Assembly (NCBI RefSeq): GCF_001598255.1
Contig: NZ_BCYP01000033.1
Span: forward strand, 186,001 to 250,000
Source: Mitsuaria chitosanitabida ATCC BAA-476 = NBRC 102408
Lineage (GTDB): Bacteria > Pseudomonadota > Gammaproteobacteria > Burkholderiales > Burkholderiaceae_C
Length of the DNA stretch: 64,000 nt
Reading direction: 5' to 3'
Part shown: piece after piece, positions 28,449-39,491 of the stretch
Position numbering within the stretch: the stretch's first letter is position 1
Layout: every line of letters starts with the position of its first letter
Position numbers and translations under genes: made by a program
Notes under the pieces: generated by a model
What the model saw: the letters and a program-made list of their open reading frames with translations, nothing else
The model's database searches: none
What the model was told of the DNA's origin: nothing

Positions 28449-28690
28449 GACCCTCACCCCTGCCCTCTCCCGCAAGCGGGAGAGGGGGTAACACCGCACG
28501 GGCGTCATCGTGGCCCACACGCTGAGCGCCCCGGCGGCCCCTCTCCCGCTGCGCGGGAGAGGGGGCAAGACCAAGCGCTGCGCAGCCAGCCTCCACCTCG
28601 CGCCGTAAGACCAAGCGCTGAGCAGCCAGCCTCGACCTCGCGCCGAATGGCCCCTCTCCCGCTGCGCGGGAGAGGGGTTGGGGTGAGGGC
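28449..28690. repeat. Patch of three GC-rich palindromes and a 40-bp tandem duplication
   Basis: Copies of the CCCTCTCCCGC..GCGGGAGAGGG element lie at 28451-28488, 28538-28565 and 28651-28688; the first and last carry the outer CCTCACCCC / GGGGTGAGG arms in inverted orientation. Between the last two, a 40-bp unit (AAGACCAAGCGCTG...) is repeated at 28567-28606 and 28607-28646 with few differences. No gene. Confidence 0.9.
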
Positions 28691-28736
28691 CGTTGAAGTC
28701 AGCGAGCCCCACCCAGCCCCCTCTCGGAAGTCAGCG

Positions 28737-29933
28737 ATGATCGCCACCACCTTGCCCCCGAGCCTGCCTCCCGCTCCACCCATGCCCCCGATGCACACCG
28801 TCGCCAAGCCGCTGACCGCCCGCTGGCTGCTCAAGCAGCTGACGATCGTCGTCTCCATCGCGGTGGCCATCTCGCTGGTGCTGGTCGCGGTGTTCCGCCA
28901 GCCGCCGGGGCTGACCCTGATCTACTGCTCCTTCATCTCGCTGGGCTGCACCTTCTGCATCAACGTGCTGCGCTACGGTCTGGCCTGGATCCGCCGCGCC
29001 GTGCTCAGCCGCCTCGGCCGCGTCCCGCGCCAGCCCCAGGACTGGACCGGATGGCCGGGCTGGCCGCTGATGGTCCTGTCGCTGCTGCTGGGCACGCCCG
29101 CCGGCTACATCTTCGGCGTCGAGATGGGCAACCTGGTCACCGGCCTGCAGGAGCGCAATCTGACCTCCGTCCCCTGGCGCAGCGCGGTGGCCGTGCTGGT
29201 GGTGTCGCTGGTGCCGGGCTTCATCGCGACGGTCTTCCTGCTCTCCCGTCACCGCCTGGCCGACGCCGAAGCCCACGCCGAAACCCTGCGCCGCCAGGCC
29301 GCCGAGACCCAGCTGCGGCTGCTCGAATCGCAGCTCGAGCCGCACATGCTGTTCAACACGCTGGCCAACCTGCGGGTGCTGATCGGCATGGATCCGGCAC
29401 GCGCGCAGGCCATGCTCGACCACCTGATCGCCTTCCTGCGCGCCACGCTGTCGGCCTCGCGCGCCGAGCGCCACACGCTCAAGGACGAGTTCGCCCGGAT
29501 CCAGGATTACCTGGCCCTGATGCAGGTCCGCATGGGGTCGCGGCTGCGCTTCGAGTTCGAGCTGCCGGCCGCGCTGGAGTCGCTCAGCGTGCCGCCGCTG
29601 CTGCTGCAGCCGCTGGTGGAGAACGCGATCAAGCACGGCCTGGAACCGCATGTCGGCGGCGGCACGCTGACCGTGCGCGCCGGCCGCGACGGCGACTGCC
29701 TGCTGCTGGACGTCGAGGACGACGGCGCGGGCTTCGATCCGGCGGCGCGTCCCGCGCCGGGTGGCGGCTTCGGCACGACGCAGGTTCGCGAGCGCCTGGC
29801 CGTCGCCTGCGGCGGTGGGGCCGGACTCGAGGTCCGGCGCCGCGACGGCGGCGGCACGCTGGCCCGCATCCGCATGCCGTTCCCGGGGGACGTCGACGCA
29901 ACCGCCACGGTGGCCGCCGCCGGCGCCGCCTGA
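28737..29933 (+). CDS. LytS/YpdA-type sensor histidine kinase
   Basis: Membrane sensor kinase, 398 aa, of the HisKA-like 'His_kinase' family paired with LytTR regulators. Seen: four membrane segments (residues 30-52, 59-78, 108-130, 148-170), then LLESQLEPHMLFNTLANL with phospho-acceptor His at about 203, PPLLLQPLVENAIKHGLEP, and an ATPase G-box (GGGFGTTQVRERL). ATG 28737. The partner regulator begins 62 bp downstream. Known relatives sense peptides, pyruvate or membrane state; the signal here is unknown. Confidence 0.9.
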   Translation: MIATTLPPSLPPAPPMPPMHTVAKPLTARWLLKQLTIVVSIAVAISLVLVAVFRQPPGLTLIYCSFISLGCTFCINVLRYGLAWIRRAVLSRLGRVPRQPQDWTGWPGWPLMVLSLLLGTPAGYIFGVEMGNLVTGLQERNLTSVPWRSAVAVLVVSLVPGFIATVFLLSRHRLADAEAHAETLRRQAAETQLRLLESQLEPHMLFNTLANLRVLIGMDPARAQAMLDHLIAFLRATLSASRAERHTLKDEFARIQDYLALMQVRMGSRLRFEFELPAALESLSVPPLLLQPLVENAIKHGLEPHVGGGTLTVRAGRDGDCLLLDVEDDGAGFDPAARPAPGGGFGTTQVRERLAVACGGGAGLEVRRRDGGGTLARIRMPFPGDVDATATVAAAGAA

Positions 29934-29995
29934 CCCTGGCCGACTGTCTTGCCCCGACATCGACACCCAAATCCCTCTCATCCGGAACCGAGCCC

Positions 29996-30880
29996 ATGCC
30001 CACCGCCCTGATCGCCGAAGACGAAGAACTGCTGGCCGCGCATCTGCGGCAGGAACTCAAGGCGCTGTGGCCCGCGCTGGAGGTGGTCGGGATGGCCACG
30101 CACGGCGAGGAGGCGGTGACGCTGGCGCTGCGCCACCGGCCCGAGGTGTGCTTCTTCGACATCCGCATGCCGGGCATGACCGGCCTGGAGGCGGCTGCGC
30201 AGCTCGCCGACGAGTGGCCGGACGGGACGCCCTTCCCGCTGCTGGTCTTCGTGACCGCCTACGACCAGTTCGCGCTCCAGGCCTTCGAGCGGGCGGCCGT
30301 GGATTACGTGCTCAAGCCGGTGCAGCGCGAGCGGCTCGCGCAGACCGTGGGCCGGCTGCAGGCGGCGCTCGCGCAGCGACAGGCGCCACCGGCGGCGCTG
30401 GAGTCGGCGATCGAGCAACTGCGCGGACTGCTGGGCGTCGGCGCGACGCCGTCCGTCGGTGCCTCGGGCGGCGCCTCGGCGGGCATGACGCCGAGCACGT
30501 CGGCGACCGGCGCGGTCGCGGGCGGCGCTTCGAACGCGTCGTCGGGCTCGACGACGCCGCTGCGTCACCTGCAGGTCGGCGTCGGCGACGCCATCGTGAT
30601 GGTGCCGCTGGACGAGGTGGTCTATCTGGAAGCCGCGGACAAGTACGTCCGCGTGCTGACCGCCGATCAGGAGTACCTGGTGCGGATCTCGCTGCGCGAA
30701 CTGCTCCCGCAGCTCGACGCACAGCGCTTCTGGCAAGTCCACCGCGGCCACATCGTGCATGTCGACGCGATCGATCGCGTCCACCGCGACGAGGCCGGCA
30801 AGCTCACCCTGCGGCTGCGCCGCCGGCCGGAGAAGCTGGCGGTGAGCCGGATGTACGGGCATCTGTTCAGGGCGATGTGA
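29996..30880 (+). CDS. LytTR-family response regulator
   Basis: DNA-binding regulator (294 aa) for the kinase upstream. Seen: receiver domain with EDEE, phosphorylated Asp at residue 55 (CFFDIRMPG), TAYDQFALQAF and VDYVLKPV; a Gly/Ser/Thr/Ala-rich linker (residues 140-190); then a LytTR domain (IVMVPLDEVVYLEAADKYVRVLT, FWQVHRGHIVHVDAID). The linker is longer than usual for this class. No conserved target operon is obvious here. Confidence 0.92.
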   Translation: MPTALIAEDEELLAAHLRQELKALWPALEVVGMATHGEEAVTLALRHRPEVCFFDIRMPGMTGLEAAAQLADEWPDGTPFPLLVFVTAYDQFALQAFERAAVDYVLKPVQRERLAQTVGRLQAALAQRQAPPAALESAIEQLRGLLGVGATPSVGASGGASAGMTPSTSATGAVAGGASNASSGSTTPLRHLQVGVGDAIVMVPLDEVVYLEAADKYVRVLTADQEYLVRISLRELLPQLDAQRFWQVHRGHIVHVDAIDRVHRDEAGKLTLRLRRRPEKLAVSRMYGHLFRAM

Positions 30881-30898
30881 GCGCGGCCTAGGCCCATG

Positions 30899-33800
30899 TC
30901 AGATGGCGAAGGTGCTGCCGTCCCAACTCACCCTGATCGAGGTCGAGCCGCCGAGCGGCGTCAGGTTGAGGGTGAGCGCTTCGGCTGCTGGCCCGCCCCA
31001 CAGAGCGAGTAGCAGGTCCCCGTTCGTCTCGACGCTCTTGCTGTAGCGGAACGTGGCGCCCGACGCCGCGCGAATCGAGGCAACGACCGCCGACAGGTCC
31101 AGTACATCCCCTTCGGCGAAGTTGTAGTCGAGGACAAGATCGGTTCTGGAGGTCTTGGGCTGTGCCGCGTCCCAGCGGAAGGTATCCGCACCCGCGCCGC
31201 CAGACAGCACGTTGAAGTCGTCGCGCCCGGCGAGCAGGACATCCGCGGCGCTCGTTCCGTTCTGGACACGGGGCATCGCCCATACCCAGTCGTTGTTGCC
31301 GGTGGGGGACCGCAGACTGATCCACGAAATGGGATCCAGCAGACCATCGACCTTCACCGGCACTCCCACCGCATTGCCGGCCTGATCGACGGCGTACAAG
31401 GAGAACAACTGGCGGTAGGTGAACTGCGCCGCGTTGCCATCGTCACCGAAGTCCCGCACGCCCAGCGCCTCCGCCGCGATGCCGAAGGTGCCAGCTGTCG
31501 CAAGCAGTCGCTCCGTGCCCCAGACATCGCTCTGATCGAAGTGACCCGGATCGATCGGATGACCTCCCTTGGCCTGGAGCACGAACTGCACGGCCTCGTT
31601 CGTTGTCACTTCAAGCGCGCCGCCCTTCTTCAGACGGGCACTCACGGTCGGAGCCGAGGTGTCGTAATCGAAGCTCAGGCTCTGATCGCTGCTCACGTTG
31701 CCGGCCTTGTCGATCTGCCGCACTCGCAGTTCATGTCGACCGTCGTGGGTCAGGGTCGACGCCTTGAAGCTCGACCCGGAGCCCTCTTGCCAATCCTGCC
31801 CGCCGTTGACGCTGTAGTACCAGCGACTGCCGGACTCCAGACCCAGCTCGATTCGTCCATCGGCATTCAGCGCGCCCGCCAGACGGAATTGACCGACGTC
31901 CGACGTCGCGTCGCCAGGCCGGAGCGCGTAGTAGGCGCTGAACGGCGTGGCCGTCTGCAGCGTCGGCGCCGCGACCACCGTGTCGACAGTGAAACGCAGC
32001 TCCTGCGTCGAACTCGTGTTCCCCGCCGCGTCGACCTGCCGCACCCAGACGACCTTCGCCCCATCGCCGCTGAACTCCGACGCGGGGATCTCCACGCCAC
32101 TGCCCGTGCGCCAGGCCAGTTGGTCACGGCTGAACTGCCAGGTGGCCCCGGCCTCCAGCCCGCCGATGCTGACGCCGGCCTTCGAGGTGATGCCGTCGGT
32201 GGCGCTCGCGCCGGTGTCATCGGCCAGCGAGGCGGTCGGAGCGGCCGCGACGCGATCCAGCGTGAAGCTCAACGAACCGGTACCGACATTGCCCGCGATG
32301 TCGGCCTGGCGAACCTCGACGGTGTAGCTGCCATCGGTGCCGAACTCGGTCGCGGCGATGCGATTGCCACTGCCGGTCTTCCAGGCGCCGGTCCCGATGC
32401 GGTACTCCCAAGCTCGCCCCGTCTCGAGACCGCCGACGGCGATGGCTGCATCGCGGGTGATTCGATCGCCATCCACGCCCGTATCGCTCACCAAGGCCGC
32501 GCTGACCGCGGCCGCCTGCCGGTCCAGCGTGAAGTCCAGCGACGCTGAACTCACGTTGCCGGCGATGTCGGTCTGTCGCACGTCCACGGTGTAGCGCCCG
32601 TCCGCGGCGAACTCGGTCGCCGCGATGCGGTTGCCACTGCCGGCCTTCCACGCGCCGCCGCCGATCCGGTACTCCCAGACCGCGCCGGCTTCAAGGGCGC
32701 CGACGGCGATCGTCGCGTCTCGGGTGACCCGGTCCCCGGCGACGCCGGTGTCATCCGCCAGCGCGAGAGTCGGCGATGCGACGCTCCGATCGACGACGTA
32801 GGCCAGGTCGCTGATGGTGACGTTGCCGGCGACGTCGGTGTGCCGGATCTCCATGCGATGCGGGCCCTCGCCGCCCGCGGCCGTGGACGCGACACGGTCA
32901 CCGCTGCCGGCCTGCCAGCCGCCCCCGTCGAGGCGGTAGTCCCAACGTCCGCCCGGCTCGAGACCTCCCACGATCAAGGTGCCGTCGCGCGTGACCCGAT
33001 CGCCGGCCACACCCGTGTCGTCCGCCAGCGCCACGGTCGGCGCCGTGGCCACGCGGTCGAGCTGGAACTCGAACACCGTCGTGGCCTGGTTCCCCACCGC
33101 ATCGGTATGCCGGACCTCCGCGCGCTGCCAGCCGTCCGGCGCGGACGAGAACTCGCTGCCGGCGATGCGGTCCCCGCTGCCCGCCTTCCACTCGCCGCCG
33201 TTGACACGGAACTCCCATCGGCCGCCGCGCTCGATGGCGCCCACGCTCAAGCTGCCATCGCGCGAGATGCCGTCGCCAGCCAGGCCGCTGTCGTCGACCA
33301 GGCCCACCGTCGGTGCCGCCGCCTGACGTTGCAGCTGGAAGACGAGACTGCCGAAGGCCTCGTTCCCGGCGGCATCGATCTGCTGGATGCGGACCGTCTG
33401 CGCGCCATCGGCCATGCCGTCGAACGCCGATCGGTCGATGCGATCACCATGCCCCCGCTGCCATTCGCCGCCGTTGATCTGGAAGTTCCAGATGGCGCCG
33501 GACTCCAGACCGCCGACGATCACGGTCGGGTCGTGGGTCCGACCGTCGTCCGCCACACCGGAGTCCACCGCCAAGCTGGCCGTCGGCGCGGCAACGCGGG
33601 TATCCAGCGTGAAGACCAGCGTCGCGCTCCCCCGATTGCCCGCGCCGTCGACGTGGCGGAGCTCGACCCGGCGCTCACCCGCCTGCGAACCGAACTCCGA
33701 GGCCGCGATCGTGTCACCGGTCCCGGCCACCCACGGGCCGCCGTCGAGCCGGTACTCCCAGAGCAGGCCCGCTTCCAGTCCGCCGATCTTCACCGTCGCG

Positions 33801-35032
33801 TCCCGCGTGATCCCGTCCGCGCTGGACAGCCCGGTGTCGTTCGCCAAGGTGAGGGTCACCTCCGCCGCCCGGGTGTCCAGCACGACGCGCAGGCTGCCGA
33901 TCGGACCCTCATTGCCCGCGGCATCCGTCTGCCTGACCTGCACCTCCTTCGCGCCATCGCCGCCCAGTTGCGCGGACTCGATCGTCGTGCCCGTCCCGTT
34001 CCACCAGCTCACGCCGCCATCGACGCTGTACTGCCAGCGCGCGTCCGCCTCCAGACCGTCGACGCGGAGGGTGCCGCTGCTGCTCCAGCTGTCGGCGGAG
34101 GACGTGCCGGTATCCGCCACCAGCGACAGCGCCGGCCCCACCGGCGCGATGGTGTCCATGTCGAACTGCAGCTGCCCCGCGGCGCTGCGTCCGCCTTGTT
34201 CGTTGACCTGCGCCACCAGCAAGGTCTTGCTGCCGTCGGAGCCCAGGGCCGTTGGGATCAGCGCGGTGCCACTGCCCGCTTGCCAGGTCTTGCCACCATC
34301 GAGCGAATACTCCCAGCGTGCGCCCGTCTCCAGCGCGGCGACGCGGATCTCGCCCGCGGCGCCGAGCAGCCCGTCACGCGACGCCCCGGGCGCATGGAGG
34401 GTGAGCTGTGGCGTGGCCGGCGTCGGCACGGCCGGATCCGGCTTCGGTTCAGGCTTCGGTTCAGGGTCGGGATTGGGGTTGGGGTTGGGGTTGGGGTTGG
34501 GGTTGGGGTTGGGATTCGGTTCCGGCTTGGGATCCGGCTTGGGTTCGGGTTTGGACTCGGGCACGGGGTCAGGTGTCGACTCGGTTCCTGGCTTGGGTTC
34601 GGGATCGGGCTTCGGATCGCCCTGCGGCTTCGTGTCGCTCCCCGATGCGCTCATGACCGCCGCGGCCGACCCCGCGGTCAGCGCGGCGCCCAGCAACCAG
34701 GTCGCCATCGCGGCGACGGACTTCTCGGTCGAAGTCTCGTCCTTGCCATTCGACCCGGGGAGGGGTTCCGTCGACTCGCCACCGCCGACCACGGCCGGCC
34801 CGGGCGCCGAGGCGGGATCGGTCGCCGACGCCTCCGGCGGCGTGACGATGGCTTCGGCCTGCTCCGGCGTCTGTACGGTCTCGTCGTCAGTCGGGTGCGC
34901 CGCGTCGTGCTCGTTCTTGCGCCGACGCTCGACGTCCGGCGCGACGTCCGGCGCGACACCATCCGCGTCAGGCACGCCGGAACGAGCGGGTTGGTCGGGG
35001 GAAGGCATGAGGCCGTGTCGGGAGAACTGCAT
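30899..35032 (-). CDS. Large Ig-like repeat surface protein with type I secretion C-terminus
   Basis: Predicted adhesin or biofilm-type protein, 1377 aa. Seen: an acidic N-terminus with a hydrophobic stretch (MATWLLGAALTAGSAAAVMSA, near residue 109); a Pro/Lys/Glu spacer of PDPEPKP and PNPN repeats (about 135-205); about ten Ig-like repeats of 83-87 aa with the pattern DDTGVAGDRVTRD..VGGLE.G..WEYR.DGG.W..GSG; and a C-terminal unit with DVLLAGRDDFNVLSGGAGADTFRWD and DLVLDYNFAEGDVLDLS, typical of type I secretion targets. No secretion ATPase of that type is adjacent. The repeats have many near-identical DNA segments and may be misassembled. Confidence 0.87.
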   Translation of the reverse strand: MQFSRHGLMPSPDQPARSGVPDADGVAPDVAPDVERRRKNEHDAAHPTDDETVQTPEQAEAIVTPPEASATDPASAPGPAVVGGGESTEPLPGSNGKDETSTEKSVAAMATWLLGAALTAGSAAAVMSASGSDTKPQGDPKPDPEPKPGTESTPDPVPESKPEPKPDPKPEPNPNPNPNPNPNPNPNPDPEPKPEPKPDPAVPTPATPQLTLHAPGASRDGLLGAAGEIRVAALETGARWEYSLDGGKTWQAGSGTALIPTALGSDGSKTLLVAQVNEQGGRSAAGQLQFDMDTIAPVGPALSLVADTGTSSADSWSSSGTLRVDGLEADARWQYSVDGGVSWWNGTGTTIESAQLGGDGAKEVQVRQTDAAGNEGPIGSLRVVLDTRAAEVTLTLANDTGLSSADGITRDATVKIGGLEAGLLWEYRLDGGPWVAGTGDTIAASEFGSQAGERRVELRHVDGAGNRGSATLVFTLDTRVAAPTASLAVDSGVADDGRTHDPTVIVGGLESGAIWNFQINGGEWQRGHGDRIDRSAFDGMADGAQTVRIQQIDAAGNEAFGSLVFQLQRQAAAPTVGLVDDSGLAGDGISRDGSLSVGAIERGGRWEFRVNGGEWKAGSGDRIAGSEFSSAPDGWQRAEVRHTDAVGNQATTVFEFQLDRVATAPTVALADDTGVAGDRVTRDGTLIVGGLEPGGRWDYRLDGGGWQAGSGDRVASTAAGGEGPHRMEIRHTDVAGNVTISDLAYVVDRSVASPTLALADDTGVAGDRVTRDATIAVGALEAGAVWEYRIGGGAWKAGSGNRIAATEFAADGRYTVDVRQTDIAGNVSSASLDFTLDRQAAAVSAALVSDTGVDGDRITRDAAIAVGGLETGRAWEYRIGTGAWKTGSGNRIAATEFGTDGSYTVEVRQADIAGNVGTGSLSFTLDRVAAAPTASLADDTGASATDGITSKAGVSIGGLEAGATWQFSRDQLAWRTGSGVEIPASEFSGDGAKVVWVRQVDAAGNTSSTQELRFTVDTVVAAPTLQTATPFSAYYALRPGDATSDVGQFRLAGALNADGRIELGLESGSRWYYSVNGGQDWQEGSGSSFKASTLTHDGRHELRVRQIDKAGNVSSDQSLSFDYDTSAPTVSARLKKGGALEVTTNEAVQFVLQAKGGHPIDPGHFDQSDVWGTERLLATAGTFGIAAEALGVRDFGDDGNAAQFTYRQLFSLYAVDQAGNAVGVPVKVDGLLDPISWISLRSPTGNNDWVWAMPRVQNGTSAADVLLAGRDDFNVLSGGAGADTFRWDAAQPKTSRTDLVLDYNFAEGDVLDLSAVVASIRAASGATFRYSKSVETNGDLLLALWGGPAAEALTLNLTPLGGSTSIRVSWDGSTFAI
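34475..34513 (+). repeat. GGGGTT tandem hexamer (telomere-like, G-quadruplex-prone)
   Basis: Six consecutive GGGGTT units plus GGG on the plus strand, opposite the coding strand of the adhesin gene, where they encode the Pro-Asn spacer. Flanked by related GGTTCGGGT-type units up to about 34620. Confidence 0.95.
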
Positions 35033-35215
35033 GACGGAGATTCACTGTGGTCAATGGAAAGCTGGCAGTATCAAAAGCACGCCTCCGCGCGGCCATCACC
35101 CATCACGGCCATCCCGGCCGACGCGACTCAACTTTTCGAAGCAGACGATCCCTAAAACGTCAGGGGCTCCCTGCCCACGTAGAATCTCCGGCCTCTCTCG
35201 AGACTCCCTAAATCG

Positions 35216-37048
<1,833 letters not shown>

Positions 37049-37137
37049 GCGTCGACACATGAGCGTTGGCCGGTGATCGCCGGCCGATGAACGCCGGTTG
37101 ACGGCCGTCGGCCAAGGACCGTCGACCAGCGAATCAA

Positions 37138-37162
37138 GGGGCGCCTCGGGCGCCCCTTCTTC
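37138..37162 (+). terminator. Rho-independent terminator of glnS
   Basis: Stem GGGGCGCC / GGCGCCCC (37138-37145, 37149-37156) with a 3-nt loop, followed by TTCTTC, 90 bp after the glnS stop. Confidence 0.75.
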
Positions 37163-37177
37163 ATGGCGTCGTCCGGA

Positions 37178-39208
37178 TCAGATCGGCAACCCCACGCCTT
37201 GCTGCAGGAGCGCGGCATGGGGCAGGTCCAGGTGCGGCGCGTTCAGCACCAGGGGCTTGGTGAAGGTCAGCCAGCCGCTGACGCCGCGATTGCCCGCCAG
37301 GTCCCATTGGCCGACCTCGACGGTGCGGGCACTGTCGCTCCGGGAGAACTGCGTGTCGTCGATCAGCCCGCCAGGACCGATGGCCGTCCAGGACTCCGTG
37401 GGGCCCAGCCGGTAGGCCCCGCGCACGGCGTCGGCGGCGAGCGTGACCTGGATGGTCGCGTCCGCGGTGATCCCGTCGGTCTTGTCGACGCCCGTGTCGT
37501 TGCGCAGCTTCACCGTGGCCGGCGTCGTCGGACCGACGCGGTCGAGCGTCAGGTCCAGGGCCGGACCTACGGGCCCCGCGTTGCCCGCCGCATCCTCGCG
37601 ACGGACCAGCACCTGCCAGGCGCCATCGGTCCTCAGCAACTGCTGGAAGAACTCACCGCTGGACTCGCCTGGCAGCGGCGCCGTCCAGCTCGCGCCCTGG
37701 TCGACGCTCACCGCCCACAGGTCACCCGCCTGCAGACCGATGACGGACAGCAAGGGATCGTTGGTGATGCCGTCCGTGTCGTCGGCGCCGGTGTCGTTCT
37801 CCAGCGCGAGGCTCAGCGCGTCCAGCGGCGGCGTCATGTCGGTCTGGAAGTCGAGCGTGCCGAGGGTCGTGTTGCCCACCGCGTCGCGGACCTCCACGCG
37901 CACCGTGTGCGTGCCGTCCGGCAGTGCCATCCGCTGGCCCTGCGCGTCGATGGCGTCGAAGCGATCGCCGACGCCGTCCTGCCAGTCCCCGCCATCGACA
38001 CTGAAACGCCAGCGGCCTCCGGGCTCCAGGCCGCCGACGGTGAAACCCCAGTCGTGGGTCAGTTGATCCCCCGCGATGCCGGTGTCCTGGGTCAGGCGCA
38101 CCGAGGGCAGCTGCGGCGCCGTGGTGTCGAGGGTGAACTTCAGCGCCGCGATCTCCCCGGGCGTGCCGGCCTGGTCGACCTGACGCACCTGCAGATGCTT
38201 GTCGCCGTCCTCGCCAAAGACGCTGGCGGGCAGGCGGTCGCCACGCCCGCGGACCCAGCTCGCGCCGTCGTCCAGGCTGTACCACCAGGAGGCGCCCGGC
38301 GCGATGCCGCTGACCGCCACCGTCGCGTCCCGGGTCAGGACGCGGCCATCGTCCGGCGCGATCACGGCGGCCATCAGCGACACGCGCGGCGATCCCGCGG
38401 CCTCACCGTCGAGCCCCCCCGGCGGTCCCGCGTCCGGCCCTGACCCATCGGCGGGCGGGCGCGATCCGCCGGATCCGCCTCCGCTGGCGGCAGGGGCATC
38501 GCCCGACCCGCTCGATCCGTGCGAGCCGCTCGATCCCGTCGTGCCGCCCGAGGCGCCCGACTGATGGTCGCCGCCTGTGCCTGTGCCTGTGCCGGTACCA
38601 GTGCCAGTACCGGTGCCGGTACCGATGCCGGTGCCGGTGCCGGTGCCGGTGCCGACTACGCTCCCTGCGCCGGCCCCGCCGCCAGCGCTGCCGCTCGTGC
38701 CTTCGCCCGAGTCACCGGGCCGGGCGCCCTGCCCGCCTTCGGCGCCGGGCTGCGGCCCGCTGCCACCGGATGCGCCGGGATCGACAGGCGTCGGGGACGG
38801 ACGCGGATCCGTCCCGACACCGAGGGCGCCGCTTCGGGCACCGCCGCCGCCGCCCGCGAGCAGCAGCCCGAGGGCCGCTGCTCCGCCCAGCGCCGCGCCC
38901 ACCCATCCACCGCCGGGCGTCGCAGGGGCCGACGCCGTGGCGGCTGGATCGTCGAAGGCTTCCGCGTCGACCGCCGGGCTCGTACCGCCGAGGGCATCTT
39001 CAAGGGTGACCGCGTCCGGCAGGCCGGCCCCTTCGCGCGGCAGGTCTTGCATCGCATCAGGCAGCGCATCAGGCACCGCATCAGGGCCCGCGAGAAGCAT
39101 CGCCTCGGGCATCGCCGCCGCGACGCCATCGCGCAGCGGCACCGTCCTTGCGTTCATCGCCGCCGCGCGGATCGCGCGGGGGGCCATCGGGAATCGGGAA
39201 CCAGCCAT
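37178..39208 (-). CDS. Ig-like repeat protein, no visible secretion domain
   Basis: 676 aa, paralogous in its repeats to the protein at 30899-35032. Seen: N-terminus MAGSRFPMAPRAI, hydrophobic stretch VGAALGGAAALGLLLAGGGGG (about residue 103), a long Gly/Ser/Thr linker with (GT)n runs, then four Ig-like repeats (TRDATVAVSGIAPGASWWYSLDDG, VRLTQDTGIAGDQLTHD, LENDTGADDTDGITND, LRNDTGVDKTDGITAD). It ends LLQQGVGLPI without the GGAGADTF-type tail of its paralogue, so it may be truncated or exported differently. ATG 39208 has GGAG 9 nt upstream. Divergent from the exporter operon. Confidence 0.82.
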   Translation of the reverse strand: MAGSRFPMAPRAIRAAAMNARTVPLRDGVAAAMPEAMLLAGPDAVPDALPDAMQDLPREGAGLPDAVTLEDALGGTSPAVDAEAFDDPAATASAPATPGGGWVGAALGGAAALGLLLAGGGGGARSGALGVGTDPRPSPTPVDPGASGGSGPQPGAEGGQGARPGDSGEGTSGSAGGGAGAGSVVGTGTGTGTGIGTGTGTGTGTGTGTGTGGDHQSGASGGTTGSSGSHGSSGSGDAPAASGGGSGGSRPPADGSGPDAGPPGGLDGEAAGSPRVSLMAAVIAPDDGRVLTRDATVAVSGIAPGASWWYSLDDGASWVRGRGDRLPASVFGEDGDKHLQVRQVDQAGTPGEIAALKFTLDTTAPQLPSVRLTQDTGIAGDQLTHDWGFTVGGLEPGGRWRFSVDGGDWQDGVGDRFDAIDAQGQRMALPDGTHTVRVEVRDAVGNTTLGTLDFQTDMTPPLDALSLALENDTGADDTDGITNDPLLSVIGLQAGDLWAVSVDQGASWTAPLPGESSGEFFQQLLRTDGAWQVLVRREDAAGNAGPVGPALDLTLDRVGPTTPATVKLRNDTGVDKTDGITADATIQVTLAADAVRGAYRLGPTESWTAIGPGGLIDDTQFSRSDSARTVEVGQWDLAGNRGVSGWLTFTKPLVLNAPHLDLPHAALLQQGVGLPI
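38577..38655 (-). repeat. Hexanucleotide microsatellite in the linker of the Ig-like protein
   Basis: Plus-strand units CCTGTG, CCGGTA, CCAGTG and CCGGTG repeat in register (about 13 units), encoding a Gly-Thr run. Six-base units keep the frame, so length change alters the linker rather than breaking the gene. Confidence 0.85.
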
Positions 39209-39343
39209 GTCGAGAACTCCAGTTGAAGCTGAGGGGGGAGAAAACCGAGCGGCCAGTGTTCCGCCGACCGCTTGGCGGCGCATCTGCCTCGACCAGTAGC
39301 GAAGCGCGATCGACACACGGGTTCCAGTGGGGGACCGACTTGT

Positions 39344-39425
39344 CCACGGAGATCCGTGGGGCGTCCGCGTTCGTCCGCGCTTGTCCGGGGCTGTCCGCGT
39401 CTGTCCGACCGACTGTCCGCGGACA
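39344..39425 (+). promoter_or_regulatory. Candidate upstream activator sites: two palindromes and TGTCCGCG repeats
   Basis: CCACGGA-GA-TCCGTGG at 39344-39359 and the perfect 12-bp palindrome TGTCCGCGGACA at 39414-39425 lie about 70-150 bp upstream of the sigma-54 promoter. Between them GTCCGCG or TGTCCG recurs at least five times. Location and symmetry fit binding sites for the NtrC-type regulator encoded at the end of the operon, but this is inference. Confidence 0.5.
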
Positions 39426-39449
39426 CTCGTCCGCGCCACCAACCTTCAA

Positions 39450-39475
39450 TCAAGCCATTGATTTCAAAAGGAAAT
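39450..39475. repeat. Inverted repeat GATTTC-AAAAG-GAAATC, also found near 58450
   Basis: The stretch AAGCCATTGATTTCAAAAGG, continuing GAAATCC, closely matches AAGCCGTTGATCTCAAAGGA, continuing GATCC, at 58449-58473. Both copies preserve the inverted repeat with compensating changes (T/C with A/G). Confidence 0.6.
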
Positions 39476-39491
39476 CCCCTCCTCCACGGGC

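Noticed and set aside
34475-34513. Linear-replicon telomere
   Set aside because: It is internal to an intact coding sequence on a chromosome-like stretch and only six units long.
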